A DNA stretch of 64,000 nucleotides from contig MU270072.1 in NCBI GenBank assembly GCA_021432635.1, positions 366,478 through 430,477 of the forward strand. The letters run 5' to 3'. Each line of letters begins with the position of its first letter. Position 1 is the stretch's first letter. The translations under genes were made by a program, and so were the position numbers. Under the pieces are notes generated by a model. It saw only the letters and a list, made by a program, of their open reading frames with translations, was not told the DNA's origin and did not search any database. The stretch is from Thozetella sp. PMI_491 (Eukaryota; Ascomycota; Sordariomycetes; Chaetosphaeriales; Chaetosphaeriaceae). Of the stretch, positions 33,118 to 44,054 are shown one piece after another.

Positions 33118-34799
33118 CTATTGCTTCCACGCTGCCAATGTACTATCATGCCATCCGTTCACAATCGTGTACTCTGACTTCGGTGTTGTGCCTCCCAACT
33201 TCTCGTAATGCTTCATCTCTCCACATGCACCGCCGAGCGGGCAGGAAGCAGATGAATCGCTTGTCTTCTTGCTCAGAAGACCTGCCACTCTGCCGCCAAC
33301 GTCCTGACCTTCAAAGTAAGCGCCTTGGAGGAAGCCGTAGTGCTCGTCAGATCCTGCCTCTCCGGCAAACCAGAGGCGGCCGACGTTCGCCCGGAGGTTC
33401 TGGTGCGCCTCCAGCGTCATGCCTGCAGGCCAGTTGCTGTAGGAGCCGAATGCCCAACTTTGACATATCGCGTCAGATCAGTCCCAAATAAAAGAAAACA
33501 GGAAAGAAAGGATGCGTCTTACTCTGTGCTTCCCCATTTAGGGAACTTGAAGTCCAGTGGCTCGGGGATGTTCTTGCCCGGAAACATCTTTCGCAGGACC
33601 TCCAACGCCTCTCGCTTTGTGACGCTCGGATCTTGGCGCTCGATGCGGCGCGACTCATCTCCCAAGACGGTGACGAATATAATATTTGACCCAGGAAAGA
33701 ACCCCGGGGTCGAGAGTGACTGCCATAGCGGATAATACCCGCGCTTTAAGGGGTCTGCGTAGAGGAAGAACTGCGTCTTCGGGTCCCAGAAGGTCTGGTT
33801 GAACTGAAAAAAGATCTTAGTGTAGATTCCCATCTGGAACTGGTCGATAGCGGAGCGTTTCCAGTCTGGGAGAGCCGGGGTGAACTTGACTGCGTCGTTT
33901 TGCAGCACACCCAGAGCAAAGGTACAGATGGCGTGCTGCGCCTCGATACATGCCCCTGAGTTGAGGCGTACCACAACCTTGTTATCGCTGTACTCGACGG
34001 CGGTGATACGCTGAGATAGCAGCAGTCGCTTGTCATTCTTCTTGATGAACTCGCCGGCTTCCTGGACCAGCCAGTAGTTGAAACCTCGCTTGTCGATCGA
34101 GAGACGATCTGGCGCGTCGTCATCGCCGCCTCCGGCATTGCCGTCAGCAACACCGAATACTAAGCTGCTTGTCTCTGGAGGAAAAGCAGTCTCGAAGTCC
34201 CACAACCACAAATCCACAGCCTGCTTCTTCATATCCAACCCCGGCCTCCAACCTCCTTGGCTTAACGCGACCCTTATGGTGGTATCTTGCAGGTTTCCCA
34301 GCAGCACGCTACCGGCATCGGTCGGAACATTGTGCCACGCCTTGTCCCATGCCGTTATCAAGGCGGAGTAATCGTTGTAACCATGTTCGTCGAAGGTGGA
34401 AACGTTTCCATAATTGGAAGGATAGCTCGCCACTCCCCACTTCTGGGCCAGCCGCCAGATTGGGTTCGCGAAGCTGCCCACAGGCCCAAGCCCCTGGATC
34501 CAGTTGGCGCCAAACTCGATTGTATACGGGTTTCCGTTGGAGTCTTTGCCAAATGTGGTGTGCATCAGACGGCCGCCAATGTAGTCGTTGCGGTCGATGA
34601 TGACGAAGTCCTCGATTGAGTTGTTATGTAGTGCTTGCGCAGCGATGATGCCTGCAACTCCGGCTCCAAGCACCGCGACGGATGTCTTTCGGCAGCTGGA
34701 GGATTCCTCATCGCGTGGGACATATGAAGACGCCGGTGCAGCTGTTATCTGTCTACCAAACACGACAACCGTGGCTAGGACCGTTACGAGGTAGACCAT
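33118..34799 (-). CDS. Secreted flavin-containing amine oxidase (polyamine-oxidase-like)
   Basis: Model: complement(join(33118..33457, 33523..34799)), 538 aa, one 65-bp intron (GTAAGA, CTGAT/CTGAC, AAG) joining KWGSTDWAFGSYSNWP. A signal peptide (MVYLVTVLATVVVFGRQITA) is present. The FAD-binding dinucleotide fold is VAVLGAGVAGIIAAQAL, followed by GGRLMHTTF and GANWIQGLG. The C-terminal FAD motif is RLWFAGEAGSDEHYGFLQGAY. This is the pattern of fungal polyamine and monoamine oxidases, which oxidise amines to aldehydes with release of hydrogen peroxide. Export suggests use of external amines as a nitrogen source. Converges on the GH43 gene. Confidence 0.92.
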
Positions 34800-35958
34800 A
34801 TTGTGTGGTCCGTATGTTTACAGAACGCAAAAGGAAGTTGTGCTGGGCGCGGCTGACAGCAGCGAGGTTTCGTGTTCCTTGTTAGTCGACCTCTATGCGC
34901 TCACTGATGGTTGTCTGTATTGAGATCATGGAATCGCTGCCCGTGCATGGGGGCTAGGTATTTATGGTTTCGATGGAACAGGACAGGCAGCCGTCTTCTA
35001 TCGAACGTGGCGAGGGAGTTGAGGGATCCGAGACGTTCCACCCTAGACAATCGTAGAGAGGGCAAGTGAAGTCGATTTCTAATCGGGATATCCCTAGTAA
35101 TAGTATCACTAACCGCAGGGAGCGGCAGTCCCAATAGTTGTATCCCTAGCAACGGACATGGCTGTCTCGGCTGTATTGACCTCGCCCAGCTAATTGACTT
35201 AGACCTGGATAGACATACCGTCACGCCAGCCAATTATGTGCACGATAGCGGGGGCCCGCAAATGAGATACATGATCGCTGAGTCTACCCTGGCTCACTTT
35301 TTCGTGGTCGGAATGGGGTGGTTGGCGATTATATTTCTCTTGCAAGCATGCATTCCCAAGCTTTCTATCGTTACGACTCCCTAGTCTTGAGCTGTAAATA
35401 ACACGAACAAAGGGAGCACACGTATCGCTCGCGTCGTGAAAGATTGCGTTCAACTTCGCTAGAATGTCTTGGTACGGTGAGACTAATGAAGGTTGTGTCA
35501 AATTACGCACGGGTCACTCTAGCCAGAAGCAATGAAATGATGATTTGCTACTTTCGACGCCTTGAACTAAACGCGAGAGCATATCTATTATAGAGCGATC
35601 CTTCAGTTCATGACAGCACCAAGTTGCTCCGCTCCGCAATGTTTGTAACCGGAGTTATCACTGTTTGGCTACCGTCTTGATCACGGTATATTCTCATCAA
35701 CACAGTTGGCAATAGATCTTTCTTATTCACGATCGAGACTAGATAAGGCACCTAGCGGTAGGTAAGCAGCGTAGTGTAGCGTGTTGGCGAGTTAAGGCCC
35801 CTCAGCTTAGGGGTAAGTGGAGGAGTTAGTGCCACGATGTGCGGACTTACCAACTGAGGTATCCCCTTATCTCCGGCTTAGTGCACACAGTCGGCGCCTC
35901 TTCCGAAAACCTAAACAGCAACGTCATCTCGCCAAAATAGCAAAGCTACAGTGCCAAA
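34800..35958. other. 1.2-kb divergent intergenic region
   Basis: It lies between the starts of the amine oxidase and the regulator-like gene. No coding, repeat or RNA feature recognised. Confidence 0.45.
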
Positions 35959-37563
35959 ATGGAGAAAACCTTTCATTTTGTGGACGTTACCCAGGTCGAC
36001 AGGGCCGCCCAAAAGTCGCTCCGGAGCTATGTTCAGAGAGGCAAGAATGCCGGGCGGAAGCTTCACCGGCCGTCCAAAGCTGGTCTGGCCAGCCGCCCCC
36101 AAGTCGATTCTCGCACCATACTCCAGCGCCACGCTCGCGCCGCGGGCAACGCCTGGGCCAATGGACAGTCATGGTACCCATGCAAGACGATCCATAGGAG
36201 TCCTCCTGGCCATGTGATTCAGACTGTCGCCTTCCCCTACGAACTATCGTCTTATGCAGTCCGAGTCGTCGACCATTGTAGGTGCCAGCGAGCCCCAGCA
36301 TACACCTCTCCAGGATATGTGCGCTGAAACGAAGTATAATAGTCTTCACCGGCGTGGTAGATAGCATATACCCGTCCAAGATTGGATTCTCGGGCGAAGA
36401 CTCCAAGGGATTCTGGTTCCAACTTCTATTTAGTGACGAGGCCGGTATAGCTCGCGACCTATAGACCTGGTTCATTGGCTCTCGCTAACTTCTGGTAGTA
36501 TCACGCTGTTCTATTTCCTTGATGGAGGCTACTAGCGACTTCCTGACGGGCCGTGGTACTAGTTCGCCGGAGGCCTTGGCCCATCTCTCGCGGGCGTTCA
36601 CCTTGGTGAAGCAGAGGCTGAAAAGCGACGAGGCTTTGTCGGACTCGACAATGATGATCATCGTTATGCTCATCACTCAAGAGCAAGTGCGCAATGGGCG
36701 CATCGATGCGGAAGTACATTATGCAGGATTGAGAAGAATGGTCGAGCTACGCGGCGGCCTTGATGGGCTAGAGCACAACCTGCCTCTCTTATTGAAGATA
36801 TGCAAGTAGGTATACCTACTGCTCTGAACATCCGCGGTCATCACTCGCTAAACCATATCTCACCGGAAGAACAGATCTCACATACGCACTCCAGTTCGGC
36901 CAACCGATTCTCTTCTTCCGGGACCGCATGCCGGCAATGCGAGCCTTATTAAGATCGAGAGGGTTCACGTTCGACCAGAGTCCGTCCGCCAGCACCATGC
37001 GAGATCCTCGGATGGATTCTCAGCTCGGCTCACTATTCCTAGAAGCTGTAGACCTTGCATATTTGCTAAATCATTACCCCACGAAGCCCGTTGTTGGGAT
37101 AATAGAGTGGCTGGAGCTGTTGGTGTCGATTGGTGGGCGGCTCGTCCAGCTACACCCACTCCAGAATACTAGGAAGCTAACCCACATTGATGCCGCCTAC
37201 CATATCGGGTTGACTGTCTTCATCATGACACTCTTTCTGCAAATTGACGGCCGCCGAGTTGCAAGATACGACTTGGTTACCCTCCACCTTAGGCATGCGT
37301 TGGATGGTCTCGAAGAGGGAGTTGAAGATGCCCTGGCCCTCTGGGTTATGCTTGTTGGCGCCATCTGGATGTCGGATGGTTCTGACGGGTCATGGCTTAT
37401 AGAACGGATTGCGAAGATTACAAAACGGCTTGGTCACGATAGCTGGGATGATGTCCTTGCCTTCGTCGGGGGTTTTCCCTGGGTGCATATCATGCACGAC
37501 AAGCCTAGCCGCGACGCCTGGATGGCTGCAATGGCTTTACAGCAATGCTCGGACGTACAATAG
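35959..37563 (+). CDS. Fungal transcription-factor-like protein without a zinc cluster
   Basis: Model: join(35959..36281, 36335..36444, 36499..36805, 36870..37563), 477 aa; introns of 53, 54 and 64 bp, all in phase. The N-terminus MEKTFHFVDVTQVDRAAQKS followed by RSYVQRGKNAGRKLH is the opening of a common ascomycete family annotated as fungal-specific transcription-factor-like. Further landmarks: YPSKIGFSGEDSKGFWFQ, LFSDEA, HLSRAFTLVKQRL and KICKTDLTYALQFGQPILF. No Cys6 zinc cluster or other DNA-binding domain is visible, as in the rest of the family, so direct DNA binding is doubtful. Role unknown. Confidence 0.82.
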
Positions 37564-37662
37564 CATTTACAGTTATGATGGGTCGCGTCTAGCTTATTGT
37601 AGAATTATCTACTAATGACTCCACCCAAGGCCCCCATTTCTGCTGGCTCTAAGTTGTGCCAT

Positions 37663-38794
37663 CTACCACGAGAACTGCTCTCCAACTAGCTCCTCGGACA
37701 ACTTCCACAGCCTTTCGGCCTGCTCGCTCGACACAGCCCGAGGATCAGCTTTGTCACAGATCTGGCAATCCTCCAGGAAAGCCCCGTAGTTCTCGGTCTT
37801 CCCCTCTATCGCCTGTCCTGGCCCGAGCTTAGGATCCAACGCGGCGACCAGGCTGGTTGAAGCGCCCGCTCCTAATGTGCGATAGGAGAACGCGCCCGCC
37901 TTAACCATCGCCTGGACCGCTTCTCTCGTTTCCGGGGCCGCGCTCCTGGGCAACTCGGTTTGTATGACCCCCGGGTGCAGACCTAGACTTAGGATGCCAT
38001 ATTTCTCATAGAGCCTCTTGGTGGCAGCTATGCTGAAGAGCACATTCGCGACCTTGCTCTGGTTATACCCTTCCAACGGGACGTAGGATATGCCCTTCGT
38101 GTCCCCGTAGCCCCAGCCTTGATGAAGCTGATAGTTTGGCTGTTCTTCAGCTGGCAGATCGGCGTTCTTCTTGTCGAAATTGGTGTCGCTCCAGCGCATA
38201 GCAGCGACCTGGGGCGAGCCAGAGCTGACATTGATGATCCGGGTTGCCCCCTTCGGATTCCCTTGAGCAGCCTTGATGACCTTCGGCATGACAAGGTTCG
38301 CGAAAAGGAAATGGCCGATGTGGTTGGTGGCAAAGTGCATCTCGATGCCGTCCTCGCTAAGGGTGCGCGTGGGGAGAAGCATAATGCCGGCGCTGTTGAC
38401 GATGATATCGATAGTGGGAACATCAGCCCACGAAAGCAGCTCGGCAGCCGCGGCGCGGACCGACTTTTGGCTAGATAGGTCGATAAGAAGGGGGCGGTAA
38501 TCCACGTCCGGAAACTGCGCCTTCATAGCGTCGATGCTCTCCTGAAGCTTGGAAAGAGTGCGACCCGCAGCAATGAGATGTGCGGGGGATTGCGAGGCCT
38601 GTTGGGGGTCATTAGCTATGAGGTTAGACCTCATTAGCAACGGCGACACGTACAAAAGCCTCCGCGGTGGCGTATCCAATGCCTGCGCGATTAACACCCG
38701 TCACTAGCACCGTCTTGCCACGGATTTGGTCTGGGAAGGCCTTCGCAACCTCGAGGGCTTCGGTGTTGGCGTGGAACTCGGGATGGGAAGTCAT
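37663..38794 (-). CDS. Short-chain dehydrogenase/reductase (retinol-dehydrogenase/WWOX-like)
   Basis: Model: complement(join(37663..38598, 38654..38794)), 358 aa, one 55-bp intron in phase 0. The NAD(P)-binding motif is near the N-terminus (VLVTGVNRAGIGYATAEAF) and is split by the intron from the next strand. NSAGIM (the NAG-type motif), the catalytic Ser in INVSSGSPQ and the YxxxK element (EGYNQSKVANVLF) are all present. The closest pattern is that of fungal SDRs annotated as retinol dehydrogenase-like or as tailoring enzymes. Substrate unknown. The motif reads TGVNRAGIG rather than the usual TGxxxGIG spacing with Gly, a small deviation. Confidence 0.9.
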
Positions 38795-39616
38795 TGTGAC
38801 GTGACAGATAGTAGTCTATATGAAAGGTATTGGCGACTAGAGGATGATGGATGGGAGTGTAAAGGATCTTTGGATTCCGCGCAGGTGGCCACTACTTATA
38901 GGTCAACCACGTGGAGGCAGCCGGGCCGCCTCAGCGCTCCGACAGACTTCATCTGGCGAGAACCTGCGGAGTTTACTGTCATAATGCCGGTTCTGCGAGA
39001 ATTCCCCTACATACGCCTTGAGGAACACCCAAGTCAGGCACGGGCTTGCATCTCGGGCCGTGTGTTCCAGGAAGCAATCTCATGATTAGTACCTCTCAGG
39101 GTTGCGGCGAGGCTCCACAAGTATCAGCTGTAAGCCAATAGGAGACGTGATACTTCTTTTGGTCTAGCGCACTTCGACACTATTGGTCTTCGTCGCAGGG
39201 ATGAAATAAAGAGTGGCCAATAGGAGACGTGCTACCTAAAAGGGTAAAGCTTAGTCGCCGGCTGTACACCACTCTTATGACGCAAGTGCATGCCAGGCAC
39301 GAAGCTTTCCGAAGCCAGGCCGGACGGAGATAAGGGAACGATTATCGTAACACCAGCGAAATAAGACCATCAAAGCTAGGTAGCCAGACTTGCCTTGCGT
39401 ATATTACTCAGGCAGGCTCGATGATGTGCACCTTGGGGCACGACATATCCGACAGACTGGGTGTAATTCGTGAACGTCATGCTACATCGACGCAAGAAGT
39501 TGTATTAGATAGTCTAGGAGTTTTACATGACATGATGCTACGCCGCCCGCTAGGTCCTACATATCGAAAACCTATGACATATGTGCTCTGGAATATAGCT
39601 CCCCCCCTCGATTAGG
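38795..39616. other. Upstream region of the SDR gene
   Basis: 822 bp. It contains two near-identical CCAAT-bearing 16-mers (39134 and 39216) and one inverted CCAATAG between them. No gene supported. Confidence 0.5.
39134..39231 (+). repeat. Two CCAAT-containing 16-nt direct repeats
   Basis: GCCAATAGGAGACGTG is at 39134-39149 and 39216-39231, 82 bp apart; flanks also match (aTAC, cTAC). An inverted CTATTGG sits between them near 39180. Looks like a set of CCAAT-complex sites about 340-440 bp upstream of the SDR start. Confidence 0.6.
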
Positions 39617-42439
39617 CTATGGCGAGTTGGCGGCAAGCGCGCCACCGACCAGCGCCAGATTCTGGATCGACGCGATGCCGTACAGCGCGAGGTCGTTGGA
39701 GTTTACCCATGCGGCCTCGGGCACCGGAACAAGCACGTCACTGCCGTTCAGCAGGGTCGAAGTCCAATTCGTCTTGGCGGTGTATCCGTCCGTATTGAAG
39801 AATTCTTTCCAGGCGCGGGCGGCAAGCGTGGCGTTGTTGCGCTTGTAGGCCGCATATGCGGTGAAGCGCGAGTGTCCCTGCTTGAGGTTCACGTTACCAA
39901 AGCTAACGCCGTAGCGTGCTATCTGCTCCGCGGCAGTCGCTCCGTAATACGTACAGTAGTCGACGAAGGCCTCCTCGAACCCGGCCGGTGTCTCATCGGC
40001 GAGGTGGTCGATGATCTGCGTGATGGTCTCGAGCATGCCGAACGAGCCCGACAGATGCGACACGGTGACGTTGCCGTTGTTGTTCGGGTCGGTGGGCGGC
40101 GGCGACACGGAGCCGTCTTCCGAGTTGTACAATGCCTCGCCCGTGACGAAGCCATTCTTGAGCTGCGGGATGGTGGTCGCGCCCCGCAGGATCTTGGAGC
40201 GCGCCTCCTGCCAGCGCGGCCCGAGGCGTTCCCACTCCATCAGCCAGGCGATAGCCATGCCGGACCAGTCGATGCCGATGGAGATGTACAGCGCCTTGGG
40301 GTCCGGCACATAGACGACACTCGGGTCGCGCACCTTGCGCCGGGCGTCCACCGTCACGAACGCCTGCTCAGCCGACAGCACCTCGCGGACCAGATCGCCC
40401 GTGCGCTCGTCGCCCCCGCTGACGTAGTAGAATACTCGGCGGTAGATTGGCGTCGAGATTCGGGCCTGCTTCGCGCTGTCCCCCCAATGCTGGATTCCGT
40501 GGCGCGTGCCGAGGCCCTTAAAGATGCCAGAGTGATACGAGTCCACTTCGCCGCCGTGGCGGACTTGGGCCTCTGCGAACCGATAGACAGCCGGGTCGCC
40601 TGTCCGGAGGAACTGTGTCCAGAAGAAATTGTCAGTCGACAGTTCCGAGTTGTCCCACGCGTAGCCACCGATGTCGTAGCGCCACGTGTGGCGATCCGGG
40701 TCGTATGAATGGTGGAAATCGCCGTGATCCCAGAACCCGTACCACCGCCGCGTCTCGACTTGCTCCCGATAGTATTGTAAAAGGAAGTCGAGGTGACTCT
40801 CAATGGCCTGGCTAGCAGCGTTGTTTGCGTTCGCGCCCGGGAACCCCCACCAAGTCCCGAGGGCCCCTGATTTCTGAATGTGCTCCGGACTAGCAAGCAG
40901 GGCTGGTGGCTCGTTGGTGTGGGAGGTCAAGACGGCCAATGTGTCCTGGCTGGGAGTCTCGTCGAAGGCGTACACATATATCTCATTGGTCCTTCCGACC
41001 CCATTGGGCGTGTTCCAGCCCGGTTCGTAATCCTCGTAGGTGATCTCAAGAGCGTCGAGCTGTTTGGCGTAGGTGTCTTCCCCAAGGCCGTCGTGGTAGG
41101 GGCGGAGGTCCATGGGCGGGGCTGATGGGCTGTAGAGCCAGAGGGTGATGCGGCCCGTGTCAGTGGCGGCGTTTGAAATGTCCAGGCTGGTGGGGTACCG
41201 CTTCCAGAAGTCACGGAGCCCAACGGCAAGACCACCGGCGGTAGGGCCACCTAGGTAGGCGAGCCCACCTGAGCGAGTGGCGCCGGAGATCTTGACCCAG
41301 CTCTGGCCCTGCTTAGTGCGCTTCTGGAGGTTGAAGCCATCGGGAGAAAGCTGCGTCAACCTGTAGTCGTTCCACGGCGGGATCCATTGCAGCCGAGATG
41401 TGACCCGCGTGTCCCAGGTCGAGGCATTGGCCGTCTTTTTACCCTGGAATTGCGCCGTCCGCACCGCCGCACCCGGGTCTCGCCGTAGCCCCGTGATTCC
41501 TTGCACTGCCTCGCTTAGCATCCCGCCATCCGGGCCGGCCAGGCGGACATGGCGGTCATACAGCTCCTCCCCGACCAGGGGCACGTCGAAGCGGATGCCG
41601 AGACCGGTGATGAACCCTTCCGTCGCGTTCCGGTCATAGACGATGGAGTGGACAATACGGATTGCCTCCGAGTTCTTGTACAAGTAGAAGCGGACAGTGA
41701 AAGGGAGCCATGGGTCGTGCGCCGAGGTGCCCTCTACCTGATGCGTCCCTGCCACGGTCACCAACGCCCGTGTTGAGGAGGCGTCATCAACAGTGGCATT
41801 CTCAATGCGGCCCGAGAACTCGTAGTGCTCAATGGGGGTCTCCGCCACGACATCGTCCTCGTAGTCAACGATGGCGCTCTGGGACCGGAGCACGAGCCTT
41901 CCATTTGTGCCGACAGTCTTGCCTGCTGCGGTGCGGATGGCGCTGACGAGCACGGAGCCGGATGTGGGGAAGGAGACCTTGATCTTGCCGGTATCCACGA
42001 CAATCTCATCACCGGAACTAGTCGCCATGCCCGTAGCTCGTCGCACTTTGCGGCGTCCGTTGCATGTGGAGTTGCCTGGGCCGGTAGAGTTGATCACGCC
42101 GGTCCCAAGGGCAGTGATGGTGTAGCCAGTTGGAGCTGACGATTCGGCAGGGACAGCGTGGGCTGACCACTTAATAGAGCCATCCGGCCAGTACCCGGTC
42201 ACCCACGACTGCAGCTCAACATCGCCGGAGCTGGTTGAGGCCGTGAAAGATGTCTTCTTAGCGTCATACTTGCCTCGGGCCCAAGGCACGCCGAAGGTAG
42301 CGCCAGCGAGGTAGTTCGGTGTCTGGCCAATCCATTGGACGTCAACAGATTCGGAGGTGACGTTGCTCGACTGTGCGGCCGTCAAGCCGGAGCCGCCGAG
42401 TAAGGCGAGCAGCCCGATTGCGTTTCGAAGCATGGCCAT
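39617..42439 (-). CDS. Secreted exo-rhamnogalacturonan lyase (PL26, PcRGLX/YetA-like)
   Basis: A single exon, 940 aa from the ATG at 42439 (an upstream in-frame ATG at 42478 would put 13 residues before the signal peptide). The signal peptide is MAMLRNAIGLLALLGGSGLTAA. The body matches the PcRGLX/YetA-like family: TPNYLAGATFGVPWARG near the N-terminus, WVTGYWPDGSIKWSAHAV, a long beta-sandwich region, then the alpha/alpha-barrel part with RRWYGFWDHGDFHHSYDP and HGIQHWGDSAKQARIS. The type enzyme, from Penicillium chrysogenum, removes disaccharides from rhamnogalacturonan I ends. Several N-glycosylation sites fit secretion. With the GH43 8 kb away it suggests pectin side-chain and backbone use. 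Confidence 0.9.
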   Translation of the reverse strand: MAMLRNAIGLLALLGGSGLTAAQSSNVTSESVDVQWIGQTPNYLAGATFGVPWARGKYDAKKTSFTASTSSGDVELQSWVTGYWPDGSIKWSAHAVPAESSAPTGYTITALGTGVINSTGPGNSTCNGRRKVRRATGMATSSGDEIVVDTGKIKVSFPTSGSVLVSAIRTAAGKTVGTNGRLVLRSQSAIVDYEDDVVAETPIEHYEFSGRIENATVDDASSTRALVTVAGTHQVEGTSAHDPWLPFTVRFYLYKNSEAIRIVHSIVYDRNATEGFITGLGIRFDVPLVGEELYDRHVRLAGPDGGMLSEAVQGITGLRRDPGAAVRTAQFQGKKTANASTWDTRVTSRLQWIPPWNDYRLTQLSPDGFNLQKRTKQGQSWVKISGATRSGGLAYLGGPTAGGLAVGLRDFWKRYPTSLDISNAATDTGRITLWLYSPSAPPMDLRPYHDGLGEDTYAKQLDALEITYEDYEPGWNTPNGVGRTNEIYVYAFDETPSQDTLAVLTSHTNEPPALLASPEHIQKSGALGTWWGFPGANANNAASQAIESHLDFLLQYYREQVETRRWYGFWDHGDFHHSYDPDRHTWRYDIGGYAWDNSELSTDNFFWTQFLRTGDPAVYRFAEAQVRHGGEVDSYHSGIFKGLGTRHGIQHWGDSAKQARISTPIYRRVFYYVSGGDERTGDLVREVLSAEQAFVTVDARRKVRDPSVVYVPDPKALYISIGIDWSGMAIAWLMEWERLGPRWQEARSKILRGATTIPQLKNGFVTGEALYNSEDGSVSPPPTDPNNNGNVTVSHLSGSFGMLETITQIIDHLADETPAGFEEAFVDYCTYYGATAAEQIARYGVSFGNVNLKQGHSRFTAYAAYKRNNATLAARAWKEFFNTDGYTAKTNWTSTLLNGSDVLVPVPEAAWVNSNDLALYGIASIQNLALVGGALAANSP

Positions 42440-43163
42440 ATTCAGGCTTGCTTGTGGTGCTTCCAGACAGGATATCACGGCGCGGCCGTCTTTTAGGCAC
42501 GGCGGGCGGGCGGATGAGCCGATATATACCTTGGTCTATCCACCTGAGAGGTCACCCATTTGTCCCTTGCAATAACACCATCGCGAGGTTCGGCTGTCAA
42601 TGCACCGTGATGTGACCTCACACCCCAGTAGACCCCGGGCCAAGTGGAACGGGCTACGGCACATCGACTATCCGCAGCGCGGTCCATTCTCAGCTCCCCG
42701 TGTCTTCGCTGGGTTCCTAGGTGGGAACTATGAGCCAGGGCGGGTAGGACAGGGTGAATTCATCGGAGAGAGAGTCGGTCCACGAATCACAGCACACCTT
42801 GGCGTCGATGTTCCCCCAAGCCCCCGCATTCACTTCGCGAAGGCTCCCCCCGAACAGCGCGTGTGCCATGCTCCACTCCACGCGGGGAGTGGATGCACGA
42901 GGCCTTGGCCTTGCACGCTTCCCACCCTCCCCCGCCTTTTGAGGAAATTGCTCTGCTTGAGAGCACGTCCATCAGCGCAGCATCCCCTCAATCAGGATCC
43001 TCTCAGAGATTTACTCCGTATACCGACCCATCGGCCCAACTCTAGCATCTTCCTGCAGCCGGCATCCAATTCGTGCCGCCTTCGGTTTCTTAGCCAGCAA
43101 CAACCCGCCCCCTCTAATCCTCGCAGGCACTACTAAAGACCGGGGCTCTCCCATCGAGGCAAC
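42440..43163. other. Divergent intergenic region
   Basis: 724 bp between the PL26 and deaminase starts. Plus-strand ORFs from 42600 are low-complexity and look spurious. No feature recognised. Confidence 0.45.
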
Positions 43164-43652
43164 ATGATATCTGACGCCGACCTGGGGTACCTGCGCCGGT
43201 GTGTGGAGCTAGCCCGCGGGGCAGTCCAGGCCGGAAATGCGCCGTTTGGCTCGGTATTGGTGGATGCCGCCGGCAAGATACTCAAGGAGGATCAGAACCG
43301 GGTTACTACTGAGGCAGACGTCACCTTGCACCCCGAGTTCACGCTGGCAGTTTGGGCCCAGAAGAATATGTCCCCGGCGGACCGTGCGACTGCGACAGTA
43401 TACACCTCTGGCGAGCACTGCCCGATGTGCTCAAGTACCCACGCTTACGCGGGCTTGGGGAGAATCGTCTTCGCCACGTCGGCTGGCCAATATGCGCAGT
43501 GGATGTCGGAGCTAGGCGGGGAGCGCTCGCCGGTTGCCATGCACACTGTAAGCCAGATCGCACCGGGGATACCGGTTGACGGGCCGGCTCCGGAGCTAGC
43601 TGAGGAGGTACTCGAGCTGCATCGACTAAGGGTGGCCCAGAAGAAGGCGTAG
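43164..43652 (+). CDS. CMP/dCMP-type nucleoside or base deaminase
   Basis: A single exon, 162 aa. Zinc-dependent deaminase fold: NAPFGSVLVD near the N-terminus, the H-P-E motif (H56, E58) and the cysteine pair in SGEHCPMCSSTH (C86, C89). The usual Pro before the first Cys is His here, as in related fungal proteins. The family (guanine deaminase, tRNA adenosine deaminase and relatives) removes an amino group from a base or nucleoside with zinc-activated water. Small size and lack of an RNA-binding extension suggest a free base or nucleoside. It could feed nitrogen metabolism with the hydrolases downstream. Confidence 0.9.
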   Translation: MISDADLGYLRRCVELARGAVQAGNAPFGSVLVDAAGKILKEDQNRVTTEADVTLHPEFTLAVWAQKNMSPADRATATVYTSGEHCPMCSSTHAYAGLGRIVFATSAGQYAQWMSELGGERSPVAMHTVSQIAPGIPVDGPAPELAEEVLELHRLRVAQKKA

Positions 43653-44054
43653 CTGCTCGCTGAGAGTGGCAGGGTAGAGAGTCTTGGGCTCTGTGCCATG
43701 GAGCCGGGGAACGGAAACATTCGTCACTCGTCTGGATATCACCTAGCCCGAACGCACCTGTGTATTTCGCGAATCTAGCTAGGCTGTGGTTGCTCACGGG
43801 CCGTCCCATGTATAGTTATAACAAATCAGCCTTATCCCTGGACCGGCGTGGTGCATTGCGTGACCGCCCCGCTAAATGGGCCACCACTTGAATGCGGCTA
43901 ACCTATCTTATCTCCGAGCTTCATCCACGACAACAGAAGATAGCACACGAGTCTTTCAAGCCCGGTGCTGCTATACTGGCCCGTTTGAGCTTGCGAAAAG
44001 CGTTATCGATTGAACTTATGCTTATATGCTTGGTGTCCCAAGCCTGTTCTCATT
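43653..44054. other. Promoter region of the gamma-glutamyltranspeptidase gene
   Basis: 402 bp between tandem genes; no supported feature. Confidence 0.4.

Noticed and set aside
39872-40708. 278-codon plus-strand ORF
   Set aside because: Antisense shadow of the PL26 gene.
42600-43136. 178-codon plus-strand ORF upstream of the deaminase
   Set aside because: Low-complexity Pro/Arg/Ser composition, no domain, lies in a divergent promoter region.
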